Positions 1-7,889 of a DNA stretch of 64,000 bases are shown piece after piece. The notes under the pieces were generated by a model that did no database searches, was not told where the DNA came from, and saw only the letters and a list, made by a program, of their open reading frames with translations. The stretch comes from Streptomyces sp. f51 (GTDB lineage: Bacteria; Actinomycetota; Actinomycetes; Streptomycetales; Streptomycetaceae), in contig NZ_CP149798.1 of NCBI RefSeq assembly GCF_037940415.1, positions 2,104,501 to 2,168,500 of the forward strand, written 5' to 3'. The number at the start of each line of letters is the position of its first letter. Positions within the stretch are counted from its first letter, which is position 1. The position numbers and the translations under genes are program-made.

Positions 1-2
1 AG

Positions 3-590
3 GCATGGGACGCCGCGCTGTGCCGGGGTGAGCGGGGCGGGCGCTGGGCGCGGTTCGGCGAGCGACTGCGCCGCGCGGCCGACCTGGAGCACTGGGCCGC
101 GTTCCCGGAGTCGTTCGAGGAACTGACGGAGCTGATCGCCGAGGCCGGCTCAGGCGAGCACGCGCCGGCGACGGTGTGCGTGCTGTCGGGAGACGTGCAT
201 CACGCCTACGCGGCCGATCCGGTCTGGGCCGACCCCGCCCGGCAGCCCGCCGCCCGGGTCCTCCAGCTGACCTGCTCCCCCGTCCACAACTCCATCCCGC
301 GCCCGGTACGGCTCGGCTTCCGCTTCGGATGGAGCCGCCCGGCCCGGCTGCTCGGCAACCTCCTGTCCCGGCACGGCCGTTGCGGTCGGCCGCCGGTCGA
401 CTGGCGCAAAATCGGCGGTCCTTGGTTCGGCAATCAGCTGATGACCCTCACCCTGCACGGCCGTTCGGCCTCCCTTCGCCTGGAACAGGCGCGGCGGGCA
501 CGGGGCGCGGGGTCGGCCGACCGCGACGGCCGCACGGCGAGCGGCGCCCGGCTGACGACGGTGACGGAATCCCGGATCACCCCGGAATAG
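3..590 (+). CDS. PhoD-like alkaline phosphatase family protein, 3' part
   Basis: The frame is open from the window edge, so only the C-terminal 195 or so residues are present. The segment VCVLSGDVHHAY (about residues 57-68 of the fragment) is the conserved SGDVH metal-binding block of PhoD/PhoX-like metallophosphatases and carries two histidines. Downstream, the stretch around LQLTCSPVHN matches the family's late core strand. These enzymes hydrolyse phosphate mono- or diesters and are usually exported, but the N-terminus that would show a signal is outside the window. The family is fairly certain; the substrate is unknown. Confidence 0.8.
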   Translation, partial: AWDAALCRGERGGRWARFGERLRRAADLEHWAAFPESFEELTELIAEAGSGEHAPATVCVLSGDVHHAYAADPVWADPARQPAARVLQLTCSPVHNSIPRPVRLGFRFGWSRPARLLGNLLSRHGRCGRPPVDWRKIGGPWFGNQLMTLTLHGRSASLRLEQARRARGAGSADRDGRTASGARLTTVTESRITPE

Positions 591-791
591 ACCCATTCCG
601 TCCGAGTGCCCTCACCACGCGGTATGCCGGAGCGTGCGGGCCCGTGAACGTGATGTGACCGACACCTGCGTCCCGGGAGGATCATCTGCCCCATCCTCGG
701 CGTACGCTGTATGGCTGTCACAGGCCGCCGCGCCACTCGCTCGCGAGGAGCGCCGCGGCCGGGCTCACGGGGTGGTCGGGGGAGAGTTTCG

Positions 792-1430
792 GTGCTGGAG
801 AGTGTGGGGTCGCTGACGGGCAGCCCATGGATCTACGCGGTGATCGCCGTGTCCATCGTTCTTGATGTGTTCCTGCCTGTCCTGCCGAGCGGGGTCCTGG
901 TCATCACGGCGGCGACGGCCGCGGCGGGCTCGGCCACGGCGACCGGCGCCGTGCCGCGCTCGGTACCCGACATCCTGGTGCTCACCCTCTGCGCGGCCAC
1001 GGCCTCGGTCCTCGGTGACCTGGTGGCGTACCGCGTCGCCTGGCGCGGTGGTGAACGGCTGGATCGCGCCATCGCCCGGTCCCGCCGCCTGACCCGGGCG
1101 CAGGAACGTCTCGGCGAGGTCCTGGCGCGCGGCGGCGGCGCCCGCGGTCTGCTGGTGGTCGCCGCCCGTTTCGCACCGGCGGGCCGCTCGGTCGTCTCGC
1201 TCGGCGCGGGCGCGGCGCACCGCAAGGTCCGCGAGTTCCTGCCCTGGTCGGTCCTGGCCGGTCTGGCGTGGGCCGTGTACAGCGTGGCCCTCGGTTACTT
1301 CGGCGGCCAGTGGCTGGGCGCCACCTGGCTCGCGACGGGCGTCTCGGTCGGGGCGCTGTTCGTCGCGGGGGCGGGCGCGGCCTACCTCGTACGCCGGCCC
1401 GTGGCACGGGAGCAGGAGACCGGCGCCTGA
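792..1430 (+). CDS. DedA-like (SNARE-associated) membrane protein
   Basis: This 212-residue protein has hydrophobic spans near residues 12-40, 60-80 and 150-200, and the central VVAARFAPAGRSVVSLGAGAA segment. That segment corresponds to the DedA family F/Y-x-R-x-x-P-x-x-R loop. DedA proteins are polytopic inner-membrane proteins implicated in lipid-carrier flipping and membrane homeostasis. The GTG at 792 is chosen because GGGGGAG lies 7-8 nt upstream; the frame stays open upstream to 711 but that part is arginine-rich and looks untranslated. It lies alone between a phosphatase and a convergent DUF2277 gene. Confidence 0.8.
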   Translation: MLESVGSLTGSPWIYAVIAVSIVLDVFLPVLPSGVLVITAATAAAGSATATGAVPRSVPDILVLTLCAATASVLGDLVAYRVAWRGGERLDRAIARSRRLTRAQERLGEVLARGGGARGLLVVAARFAPAGRSVVSLGAGAAHRKVREFLPWSVLAGLAWAVYSVALGYFGGQWLGATWLATGVSVGALFVAGAGAAYLVRRPVAREQETGA

Positions 1431-1527
1431 GGCACGGCCGCCGTCAGCGTCCGGTGACCCGAAGGCGCGGAGGCCCGCAGACCTGAGGCCCGGAGGCCGC
1501 CGGTGGCCTGTCGCCGCCGGCCCGTGG

Positions 1528-1758
1528 CTATCCGGCGCGCTGGGGCGCCGCCCCGCGTACCTCCAGGTCCTCCAGCAGCTCGGCCGTGGCCGCCGCGACC
1601 GCCGCGACGGCGCGGTCGAAGACCTCGCGGTTGTGGGCGGCCGGGGCGCGGAAGCCGGAGACCTTGCGGACGTACTGGAGGGCGGCGGCGCGGATCTCCT
1701 CCTCGGTCGCTTCCTCGGGGATCGCGGGCGGACGGAGCGTCTTGATGCTGCGGCACAT
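1528..1758 (-). CDS. DUF2277 family protein
   Basis: This 76-residue protein begins MCRSIKTLRPP and contains ATEEEIRAAALQYVRKVSG, the signature of the small DUF2277 family, which is common in actinobacteria. There is no signal peptide or membrane span, so it is cytosolic. The function of the family is not established. The ATG at 1758 is supported because the family conserves this exact N-terminus; the longer open frame upstream overlaps the promoter region of the next gene. Confidence 0.85.
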   Translation of the reverse strand: MCRSIKTLRPPAIPEEATEEEIRAAALQYVRKVSGFRAPAAHNREVFDRAVAAVAAATAELLEDLEVRGAAPQRAG

Positions 1759-1861
1759 GGGTCCAGTCTCGCGCGTCCGGCGCCGTGATGGTGAAAGCTC
1801 GCGAAAGCCGGGCGGGCCCCGGCCGGGAATACCGCCGCCGGTGGCACGGATTGAGCAGAGC

Positions 1862-2635
1862 ATGACTTCAGTGGAGATCACCTACGTCGGCGGTCCCACC
1901 GCCGTCATCGCGATCGGCGGCCTGCGGCTCCTGACCGATCCGACCTTCGACGCTCCGGGCGAGTACCCCGTGGGCGCGCGGAAGCTGGTGAAGACCGCCG
2001 GACCCGCGCTCCCCGCCGGCGAGCTCGGCCCGGTCGACGCGGTCCTGCTCTCGCACGACCAGCACCCGGACAACCTGGACGCGTCCGGGCGCGGCTTCCT
2101 CGCGGAGGCCCCGGTGACGCTGTCGACGGCGTCGGCGTACGAGCGGATCGGCTCCCCCGTACGGCCCCTCGGCCCCTGGGAGTCCGTGGAGCTGGCGCGT
2201 CCGGACGGCGGGGCGCTGCGCGTGACGGCCGTTCCCGCGCAGCACGGGCCGGACGGTTCGCTGCCGCTCGTGGGCGAGGTGACCGGGTTCGTGCTGTCCG
2301 GGGAGGGGCTGCCCAAGGTGTACGTGAGCGGTGACAACGCGTCCCTGGACGTCGTACGGGAGATCGCGGACCGGGAGGGTCCCTTCGACGTGGCCGTCCT
2401 GTTCGCGGGGGCGGCGCGCACCCCGCTGGTGCCGGACGCGCCGCTCACGCTGACCAGTGGGGACGCCGCACGGGCGGCGGGGATCCTCGGGGCCGTCCGG
2501 GTGGTCCCGCTGCACTTCGAGCACTGGGGTCACTTCACCGAGGACGGCCCGGCCCTGGCGGAGGCGTTCGCGAAGGCGGGTCTCAGCGACCGGCTGCGGC
2601 TCCCGGCGCCCGGGGCTTCGGTGCGGGTTCCGTAG
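1862..2635 (+). CDS. MBL-fold metallo-hydrolase
   Basis: This 257-residue protein of the metallo-beta-lactamase fold starts directly with MTSVEITYVGGPTAVI. The metal motif appears as LLSHDQHPDNLD (HxxHxD variant, about residues 63-74), with further ligand-type residues in AVPAQHGPDG, VYVSGDNASLD and VVPLHFEHWGH. This is the L-ascorbate-lactonase/UlaG-like branch of the superfamily rather than true beta-lactamases. It is cytosolic with no signal peptide. The substrate cannot be named. It runs in the same direction as, but 160 bp upstream of, the reductase gene. Confidence 0.85.
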   Translation: MTSVEITYVGGPTAVIAIGGLRLLTDPTFDAPGEYPVGARKLVKTAGPALPAGELGPVDAVLLSHDQHPDNLDASGRGFLAEAPVTLSTASAYERIGSPVRPLGPWESVELARPDGGALRVTAVPAQHGPDGSLPLVGEVTGFVLSGEGLPKVYVSGDNASLDVVREIADREGPFDVAVLFAGAARTPLVPDAPLTLTSGDAARAAGILGAVRVVPLHFEHWGHFTEDGPALAEAFAKAGLSDRLRLPAPGASVRVP

Positions 2636-2796
2636 CGGTGCCTGGGGTCTGGGCCGCCGCGACACTCCCACTTCAGAGCAACACCCCAGTGAGAGCTTGG
2701 AGTTCGGCAAGGTTCTCCGAGGATTGACTCCGGTGGCCGCGACTTGTGACCATCTCCGGGGCCCGTCCGGGGTCCCGCGGAGAGGAACGAGGATCC

Positions 2797-3711
2797 ATGG
2801 CGAACAACGGGCTGACGGTGGCGGTGCTGGGCCCTGGAGGTGTCGGCGGGCTGCTCGCGGCGCTTCTGTCCCGCTCCGGCCACCGGGTCGTCTGTCTCGC
2901 CGGGGACGGGACCGCGCGGAAGCTGGCCGCGGACGGCGTCGAGGTGCGCAGCGCCCACTTCGGCGACTTCACGGCACGGGTGGCGGCGGACACCGAACTG
3001 CGCGAACCGGCCGACGTGTGTGTGATCGCGGTCAAGGCGACGGCTCTGGACGCCGCGATGGAGCGGCTTCCGGCGAAGGTCCTGGGCGAGGAGGCCCTGG
3101 TCGTCCCGCTCCTGAACGGTGTCGAGCACCCGGCGCGGCTGCGGGAGCGCTACGGCTACGAGCGGGTGGCGCCCGCGGTGATCCGTGTGGAGTCGACGCG
3201 GATCGCTCCGGGAGTGATCGAGCACGGCAGCCCGTTCGCCGAGGTCGACCTGACCGCCGATACGGCTCCCGTTGCGCGGGTCGAGGCGCTCGTCGGGGCG
3301 CTGGAGTGGGCCGGTGTGCGCGCCCGGGTGCAGGACGACGAGTCGGCGGCGCTGTGGGCGAAGATGTCGTTCCTGGCGCCGTTCGCGCTGCTGACGACGC
3401 GGTACGGGGTGCCGGTGGGCGACGTACGCACCCTGCACCGAGCGGAGTTGACCGCTCTCGTGGAGGAGACGGCCGCGGTGGGCCGCGCGTGCGGCGCTCC
3501 GGTGGACGCGGCGACCGCCCTGGCTCGCTACGACGCGTTCCCCGCGGCCACCAAGTCCTCCATGCAGCGGGACGCCGAGGCGGGCCGCGCCCTCGAACTC
3601 GACGCGATCGGCGGCGCGTTGCTGCGAGCGGCGGAGCGTACGGGCGTTCCCGTACCGGTGGCGAGCGCACTGGTCGGGCACTTGGCGCCACTCGCCGGCA
3701 CGGTGGGCTGA
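2797..3711 (+). CDS. 2-dehydropantoate 2-reductase-like protein
   Basis: This 304-residue protein has the N-terminal dinucleotide motif VAVLGPGGVGGLLAALL (about residues 8-24), a variant of GxGxxG. The middle carries CVIAVKATALDAAM, and the LNGVEHPARL segment corresponds to the ketopantoate reductase LQNG-type motif. ApbA/PanE enzymes reduce ketopantoate with NADPH for pantothenate and CoA synthesis. Streptomyces genomes carry several paralogues, so this may act on another 2-oxo acid; pan neighbours are absent. The start at 2797 has GAGGAACGAGGA upstream. Confidence 0.85.
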   Translation: MANNGLTVAVLGPGGVGGLLAALLSRSGHRVVCLAGDGTARKLAADGVEVRSAHFGDFTARVAADTELREPADVCVIAVKATALDAAMERLPAKVLGEEALVVPLLNGVEHPARLRERYGYERVAPAVIRVESTRIAPGVIEHGSPFAEVDLTADTAPVARVEALVGALEWAGVRARVQDDESAALWAKMSFLAPFALLTTRYGVPVGDVRTLHRAELTALVEETAAVGRACGAPVDAATALARYDAFPAATKSSMQRDAEAGRALELDAIGGALLRAAERTGVPVPVASALVGHLAPLAGTVG

Positions 3712-3752
3712 CGGTCGTCGCGAGCCCGTAACCGCCTTACCGCGTAAGGGGG

Positions 3753-4691
3753 TTACGGAGCGGGTGCCGGCTGCCCGTCGGCGTGCGGGTCCGTCGTGCC
3801 GGTGTCCGAGCAGTGCCGGGCCACCGTGTCGGCGAAGGCGTGCGCCGCCGGTGACAGGGTGTCCCAGCCGCGGACGGCCCAGCCGACGGCGAGGGGCGGC
3901 AGGGCCGGTACGGGGAGGAAGCGGAGGCCGGGGTGGCCCGGTCCCGGCAGGCCGGGCAGGGCGGGGACGACGGCGTGTCCGAGGCCGAGTTCGGCGAGCA
4001 GGATCGCGGTGTCCCAGTCGGCGACGCTGGTGTCGGAGGCGCTCACGGGTATCCCCAACTCCCTGTAGGCGGCGTCGAGATGCGCGCGGGAGGTGGAGCG
4101 CTCGGGCAGTCCCACGATCCGCAGTCCGGCCAGTTCCGCCGCCTCGATCCTCTCCCGCCCGGCGAGTTCGTGGTCGGCGTGCACGGCGAGCACCCAGGGG
4201 AGTTCGGCGACGGTCCGCTGCTCGACCCCGCGCACGGGAGGGCCGAGGGTGACCCAGGCGAGGTCGAGTCCGTGGTCGGCGAGCGCGTCGAAGCAGCCCC
4301 GGCTGGAGTTCTCGGTCTGGAACTCCAGGCTGACCTCGGGATACCGGCCCCGGAACTCGACCACGGCCTCGGCCATGAAGTGCCGCACGGTGGTGCCGCC
4401 GGTGGCGATCCGCACCGTACCGCCGTCCCCGCGCACCAGCTCGTCGAGGCGGCGCAGCGCGAGGTCGAGTCCGGCGATGCCGTCCGCGGCGGCCCGTTCG
4501 AGGATGCGCCCGGCCCGGGTGGGAACCACTCCCCGGGCCTGGCGCTCGACGAGCCCGAGCCCGACCTCGCGTTCCAGCCTGCGTACGTGCTGACTCACCG
4601 CCGACTGCGTACAGCCCAGTTCCCGGGCGACGGCGCTCAGGCTGCCGGCCCGGCAGACGGCGACGAACACGCGAAGATCATCCAGCGTCAC
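3753..4691 (-). CDS. LysR-family transcriptional regulator
   Basis: This 312-residue LysR regulator has an N-terminal winged helix-turn-helix (residues 1-60, with GSLSAVARELGCTQSAVSQH) and a periplasmic-binding-protein-like effector domain from about residue 90. The GTG at 4691 is preferred: TLDDLRVFVAVCRAGS is the usual family N-terminus, and a TACCTT box ends 6 nt before it, which suggests a leaderless transcript. It is encoded just downstream of, and in the same direction as, the isochorismatase-like gene and may control that run. The effector is unknown. Confidence 0.9.
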   Translation of the reverse strand: MTLDDLRVFVAVCRAGSLSAVARELGCTQSAVSQHVRRLEREVGLGLVERQARGVVPTRAGRILERAAADGIAGLDLALRRLDELVRGDGGTVRIATGGTTVRHFMAEAVVEFRGRYPEVSLEFQTENSSRGCFDALADHGLDLAWVTLGPPVRGVEQRTVAELPWVLAVHADHELAGRERIEAAELAGLRIVGLPERSTSRAHLDAAYRELGIPVSASDTSVADWDTAILLAELGLGHAVVPALPGLPGPGHPGLRFLPVPALPPLAVGWAVRGWDTLSPAAHAFADTVARHCSDTGTTDPHADGQPAPAP

Positions 4692-4728
4692 GGCCCCAAG
4701 GTACCCGCGGACCGGCGGAGTTGGCCGG

Positions 4729-5316
4729 TCAGGCGCGGGTCCTGTCGAGCAGCTCGACGATCTCCTCGGTCGTTCCGGTCTCACCGAGGCGGGGGAAGAT
4801 CCGCTCGACGCTGTTGCGGTGGGTCTCGGGGTCGAGGTCGGACATGGCGTCGGTGGCGAGGGTGACGTGGTAGCCGTGCTCGTGGGCGGCGCGCGCGGAG
4901 GACTCCACGCCGATGCTGGTGGCGATGCCGGTCAGCACGATCTGGGTGATCCCGCGGCGGCGCAGCTGGAGGTCGAGGTCGGTGCCGTGGAAGGCGCCCC
5001 AGTTCCGCTTGGTCACGGTGATGTCCCCGGGGTGGCCGGCCATGTCGTCGACGATGACGTCCCAGCCCTCCGGGAAGGAGCGGGCGCGGCTCGGGCCGTC
5101 GATGCGGCCGGGGACGGCGTCGGCGCCGTCGGCGGCGGCGGTGACGCGGACGAGGACGACCGGGAGGCCGTGGCCGCGGAAGGCGTCGGCGAGCCGGGCG
5201 GAGCGCTTGACGACGTCGGCGGCGGCGTGCGGCGCGAGGCCGGGGTTGCCGACGATGCCGTGCTGGAGGTCGATGACGACGAGGGCGGTGCGGGGGTCGA
5301 GCGTGGTGACTGCCAT
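4729..5316 (-). CDS. Isochorismatase-family hydrolase
   Basis: This 195-residue protein of the cysteine-hydrolase/isochorismatase superfamily has the catalytic Asp in ALVVIDLQHG (D16) and the Lys in ITVTKRNWGAF. The usual catalytic-cysteine position in LTGIATSIGVESSARAA has no Cys, which is typical of a large uncharacterised subgroup, so amidohydrolase chemistry should not be assumed. It is cytosolic. The start is 2 nt from the stop of the MFS gene, so the two are probably co-transcribed with the MarR gene. Confidence 0.85.
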   Translation of the reverse strand: MAVTTLDPRTALVVIDLQHGIVGNPGLAPHAAADVVKRSARLADAFRGHGLPVVLVRVTAAADGADAVPGRIDGPSRARSFPEGWDVIVDDMAGHPGDITVTKRNWGAFHGTDLDLQLRRRGITQIVLTGIATSIGVESSARAAHEHGYHVTLATDAMSDLDPETHRNSVERIFPRLGETGTTEEIVELLDRTRA

Positions 5317-5318
5317 GG

Positions 5319-6746
5319 TCAGGCCTTTCGGGGGGTGGGATGGCGGAGGGATCGGTCGATGAGGGTCGCCGCCAGGAGCAGCACTGCCCCGGCGAGCATG
5401 AAGAGGGCCAGATGGTGCAGGCCGCCGGTGTCGGCGCCGTGGGTGAAGAAGGCGGCGTCGGCGGCGGAGGCGGCCATCGCGCCCAGGTAGGTGAAGGTGC
5501 GCAGCAGGCCGGCGGCGGAGCCCATCCGGGTGGGGTCGGCCTGCCGGTAAAGCGCATTCTGATTGGCCAGGCCATTGAGTCCCTGGGGCACACCCATGAC
5601 GGCTCCGACGCCGGCCAGCAGCCAGATCGCGCTGGTCGCGTTCATGGTCAGCAGCACCGCGCAGCCGGCGATCTGGGCGAGGCTCCCGACCACGAGCTTG
5701 GCCCGGACGGCCTCGCGGCGCCCGGTGATCCCGGAGACGAGAAGTCCGCTCAGGGACAGCGGCAGCAGGACGAGTCCGGCGTCGGCGGCGCGCAGGCCGC
5801 GCCCCTCCTCCATCCACTGCGTGAATCCGTACAGGAAGGCGTAGGCGGTGGTGTAGCTGAGGAACTGGCGCAGGAAGGTGGCGAGCATCGGCGCGTTGCC
5901 GCCGAGCACCCGCAGGTCGATGAACGGGGCCGGGGTCCGGAGTTCGCGTCGCGCGAACGCGGCTCCGGCGGCGAGCGCGAGCACCGGCAGGTACCAGTCG
6001 GTGGCCCGCGGCCGCATCAGGAACAGCATCAGCGAGACGAGCAGCGCGGTGAACAGGGCCATGCCGGCGAGGTCGACGCCTCGGGCCGGACGGGCCGCCG
6101 GGTCCGGGGACTTCGGCTTCGGGGACTTCGGCAGCCGCAGGGCGCCGAGGACCAGACAGGCCAGGGACAGCGGCACGTTGACGAGGAAGATGGTGCGCCA
6201 GCCACCCAGCCCGATGAGCAGGCCGCCGAGGGTGGGGCCGACGACGGAGACGGTCTGGGCGGAGACGGCGAGGGCGGTCAGTACGCCGGCCGGGCTGCTC
6301 TGCCCGGTGCGTTCGGCCTCGCTCCGGGTCAGGTGCATCGCGGCGGGGTACGCGGCCGAGGTGCCGAATCCGAGCAGTACCCGGGCGGCGACGAGCGCGC
6401 CGAGGGTCGGGGAGAGGGCGCCGAGCAGTGCGGCGACGCCCACCAGGCCCGTACCGACGAGGTAGAGGCGGCGGGGGCCGTACAGGTCCACGAGCCGTCC
6501 GATGACGGGCTGTCCCACCGCGGTGGCGAGGTAGAGCCCGGAGACGAGCCACGCGGTCTCCGCCGGGGACGCCCCGAGCGCCCTGCCGATCGGCACGAGC
6601 GCCACGGCGATCATGGAGGAGTTGACGGGGTTCAGTACGGACCCGAGGACCATCGGGGCGATCAGCCGGCGGTCGAAACGGTCGGGCGGCCGGTGGTGTG
6701 CGGGGGTGAGCCTGTGCTGGAGCCAGTCCCGGAGTGCGGGTATCAC
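5319..6746 (-). CDS. MFS drug-efflux transporter
   Basis: This 475-residue major facilitator protein has about 14 hydrophobic spans. It shows the DHA-type motif-A region GRLVDLYGPRRLYLVG and the motif-C-like VSVVGPTLGGLLIGLGGWRTIF. It probably exports small toxic compounds with proton antiport at the cytoplasmic membrane. The GTG start overlaps the TGA of the upstream MarR gene by 4 nt (6743-6746), so translation is likely coupled and MarR is the probable repressor. The cargo is unknown. Confidence 0.9.
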   Translation of the reverse strand: MIPALRDWLQHRLTPAHHRPPDRFDRRLIAPMVLGSVLNPVNSSMIAVALVPIGRALGASPAETAWLVSGLYLATAVGQPVIGRLVDLYGPRRLYLVGTGLVGVAALLGALSPTLGALVAARVLLGFGTSAAYPAAMHLTRSEAERTGQSSPAGVLTALAVSAQTVSVVGPTLGGLLIGLGGWRTIFLVNVPLSLACLVLGALRLPKSPKPKSPDPAARPARGVDLAGMALFTALLVSLMLFLMRPRATDWYLPVLALAAGAAFARRELRTPAPFIDLRVLGGNAPMLATFLRQFLSYTTAYAFLYGFTQWMEEGRGLRAADAGLVLLPLSLSGLLVSGITGRREAVRAKLVVGSLAQIAGCAVLLTMNATSAIWLLAGVGAVMGVPQGLNGLANQNALYRQADPTRMGSAAGLLRTFTYLGAMAASAADAAFFTHGADTGGLHHLALFMLAGAVLLLAATLIDRSLRHPTPRKA

Positions 6747-7231
6747 GACCGGGTGAGCCGTTCCAGCAGCGCCATCGCCTTGATGACGGTCTGCCGTTCC
6801 TCCTCCGTGCAGCGCTCCTCGAAGGCCCGGGTGAGCCACTCCGAACGGGCCTGCCGGGTGCCTTCGACGCGCTCGCGCCCGGCGTCGGTGAGGGTCACCA
6901 GCTGGCGCCTGCCGTCCCCGGGGTCGGGGTTGCGCTGGATGAGTCCGAACTGGTCGAGGGCCGCGAGCGTGGCGGCCATCGACTGCGGGCGCACTCCTTC
7001 GGCCGCCGCCAGGGCGCTGGCCGTGGCGGCCCCGCTCTTGCTCACCAGGGTGAGCGCGGAGATCTGGGAGGGGGTGAGGTCCTGCGTCGCGCCCTGTGCG
7101 CCGTCCTGTGTCTCGGACACCTCGCGGATGCGCCGCCTGAGCAGGCTGAAGGCGACCCTCAGGTCCTGCGCGGCCCGTGCCGCCGAGTCCTGAGCGCCCG
7201 TGTCGTCCGGCCGGCCGCCGCTCTGATCCAT
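6743..7231 (-). CDS. MarR-family regulator of the downstream MFS gene
   Basis: This 162-residue protein has the MarR winged helix: LTPSQISALTLVSKSGAATASALAAAEGV, then the wing around RNPDPGDGRRQLVTLTDAGRERV. MarR proteins are dimeric repressors relieved by small ligands. The ATG at 7231 sits 6 nt after a TACCGT -10 box, and a perfect inverted repeat covers the -35 box. The gene is therefore probably leaderless and autorepressed, and first in a marR-MFS-isochorismatase operon. Confidence 0.9.
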   Translation of the reverse strand: MDQSGGRPDDTGAQDSAARAAQDLRVAFSLLRRRIREVSETQDGAQGATQDLTPSQISALTLVSKSGAATASALAAAEGVRPQSMAATLAALDQFGLIQRNPDPGDGRRQLVTLTDAGRERVEGTRQARSEWLTRAFEERCTEEERQTVIKAMALLERLTRS

Positions 7232-7237
7232 ACCGCC

Positions 7238-7269
7238 ACGGTAAATCGCCCAGCCCAAACTGTCCAGTT
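7238..7269 (-). promoter_or_regulatory. MarR gene promoter with operator on the -35 box
   Basis: Read on the minus strand: TGGACA (-35, 7266-7261), a 17-bp spacer, then TACCGT (-10, 7243-7238), then 6 nt to the ATG. The -35 lies inside AACTG-GA-CAGTT (7258-7269), a perfect 5-bp inverted repeat with a 2-nt centre. A repressor bound there would block RNA polymerase. The elements are seen; their function is inferred. Confidence 0.65.
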
Positions 7270-7401
7270 GAAACTGCACAGCCCAACCTGCCGAACCCCT
7301 TTCCATCCCCTCTTCACACGAACACACATTCGGAACACCCGTTCGCGTGAAGTCCCCGTGGAAGCTCGCACCACAAAATCGAACAGGCGTACCATTGCCG
7401 T

Positions 7402-7734
7402 GTGGCTGAGACCTATGACTTTCCCAGTGACCTCCTCGCCGGTCAGGAGGAGCTGCATCAGGTCCGGGCCGAGTTGCTGGCCCTGCTGAAACGACTCCCC
7501 TGGTCGGTGGAGCCGCTGGACGGCTTCAGCGACACCGGCGGCTGGCGCAAGGTGGAGCGCCCCGCCTCCCCGGGCTGGACCGACGACGAACAGGCCGAGG
7601 TCGAGAAGCTACGCCAACGCGAGCTCGAACTCGCCGTGTTCGTCTCCGGCCACCGCTTCTGGTCGCAGGTCGCGCCTCCGGACACGACCGACGCCCGGGC
7701 GCGGCTGAAGCACGCCCACGGCAAGGAGGTCTGA
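7402..7734 (+). CDS. Conserved hypothetical protein
   Basis: This 110-residue acidic protein (MAETYDFPSDLLAGQEELHQVRAEL..) is mostly helical, with no signal, membrane span or cysteine cluster. It is a small actinobacterial protein of unknown function; no named domain is recognised. The GTG at 7402 follows a TACCAT box by 6 nt, consistent with a leaderless start. It is transcribed divergently from the MarR gene, with 170 bp between the starts. Confidence 0.75.
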   Translation: MAETYDFPSDLLAGQEELHQVRAELLALLKRLPWSVEPLDGFSDTGGWRKVERPASPGWTDDEQAEVEKLRQRELELAVFVSGHRFWSQVAPPDTTDARARLKHAHGKEV

Positions 7735-7889
7735 GGCCGCGTCACCCGAGGAACGCCGAGGGCCGGCACCGTCGTCGAGACGGCACCGGCCCGATGGGAC
7801 CCTCACACGACCGGCCCCGCGAGGCGGTCGTCGCGGCGACCCGCGAACGACTCCCCCGCTGCCGCGCCCCCAGGGACGCGGCGCGCGCC

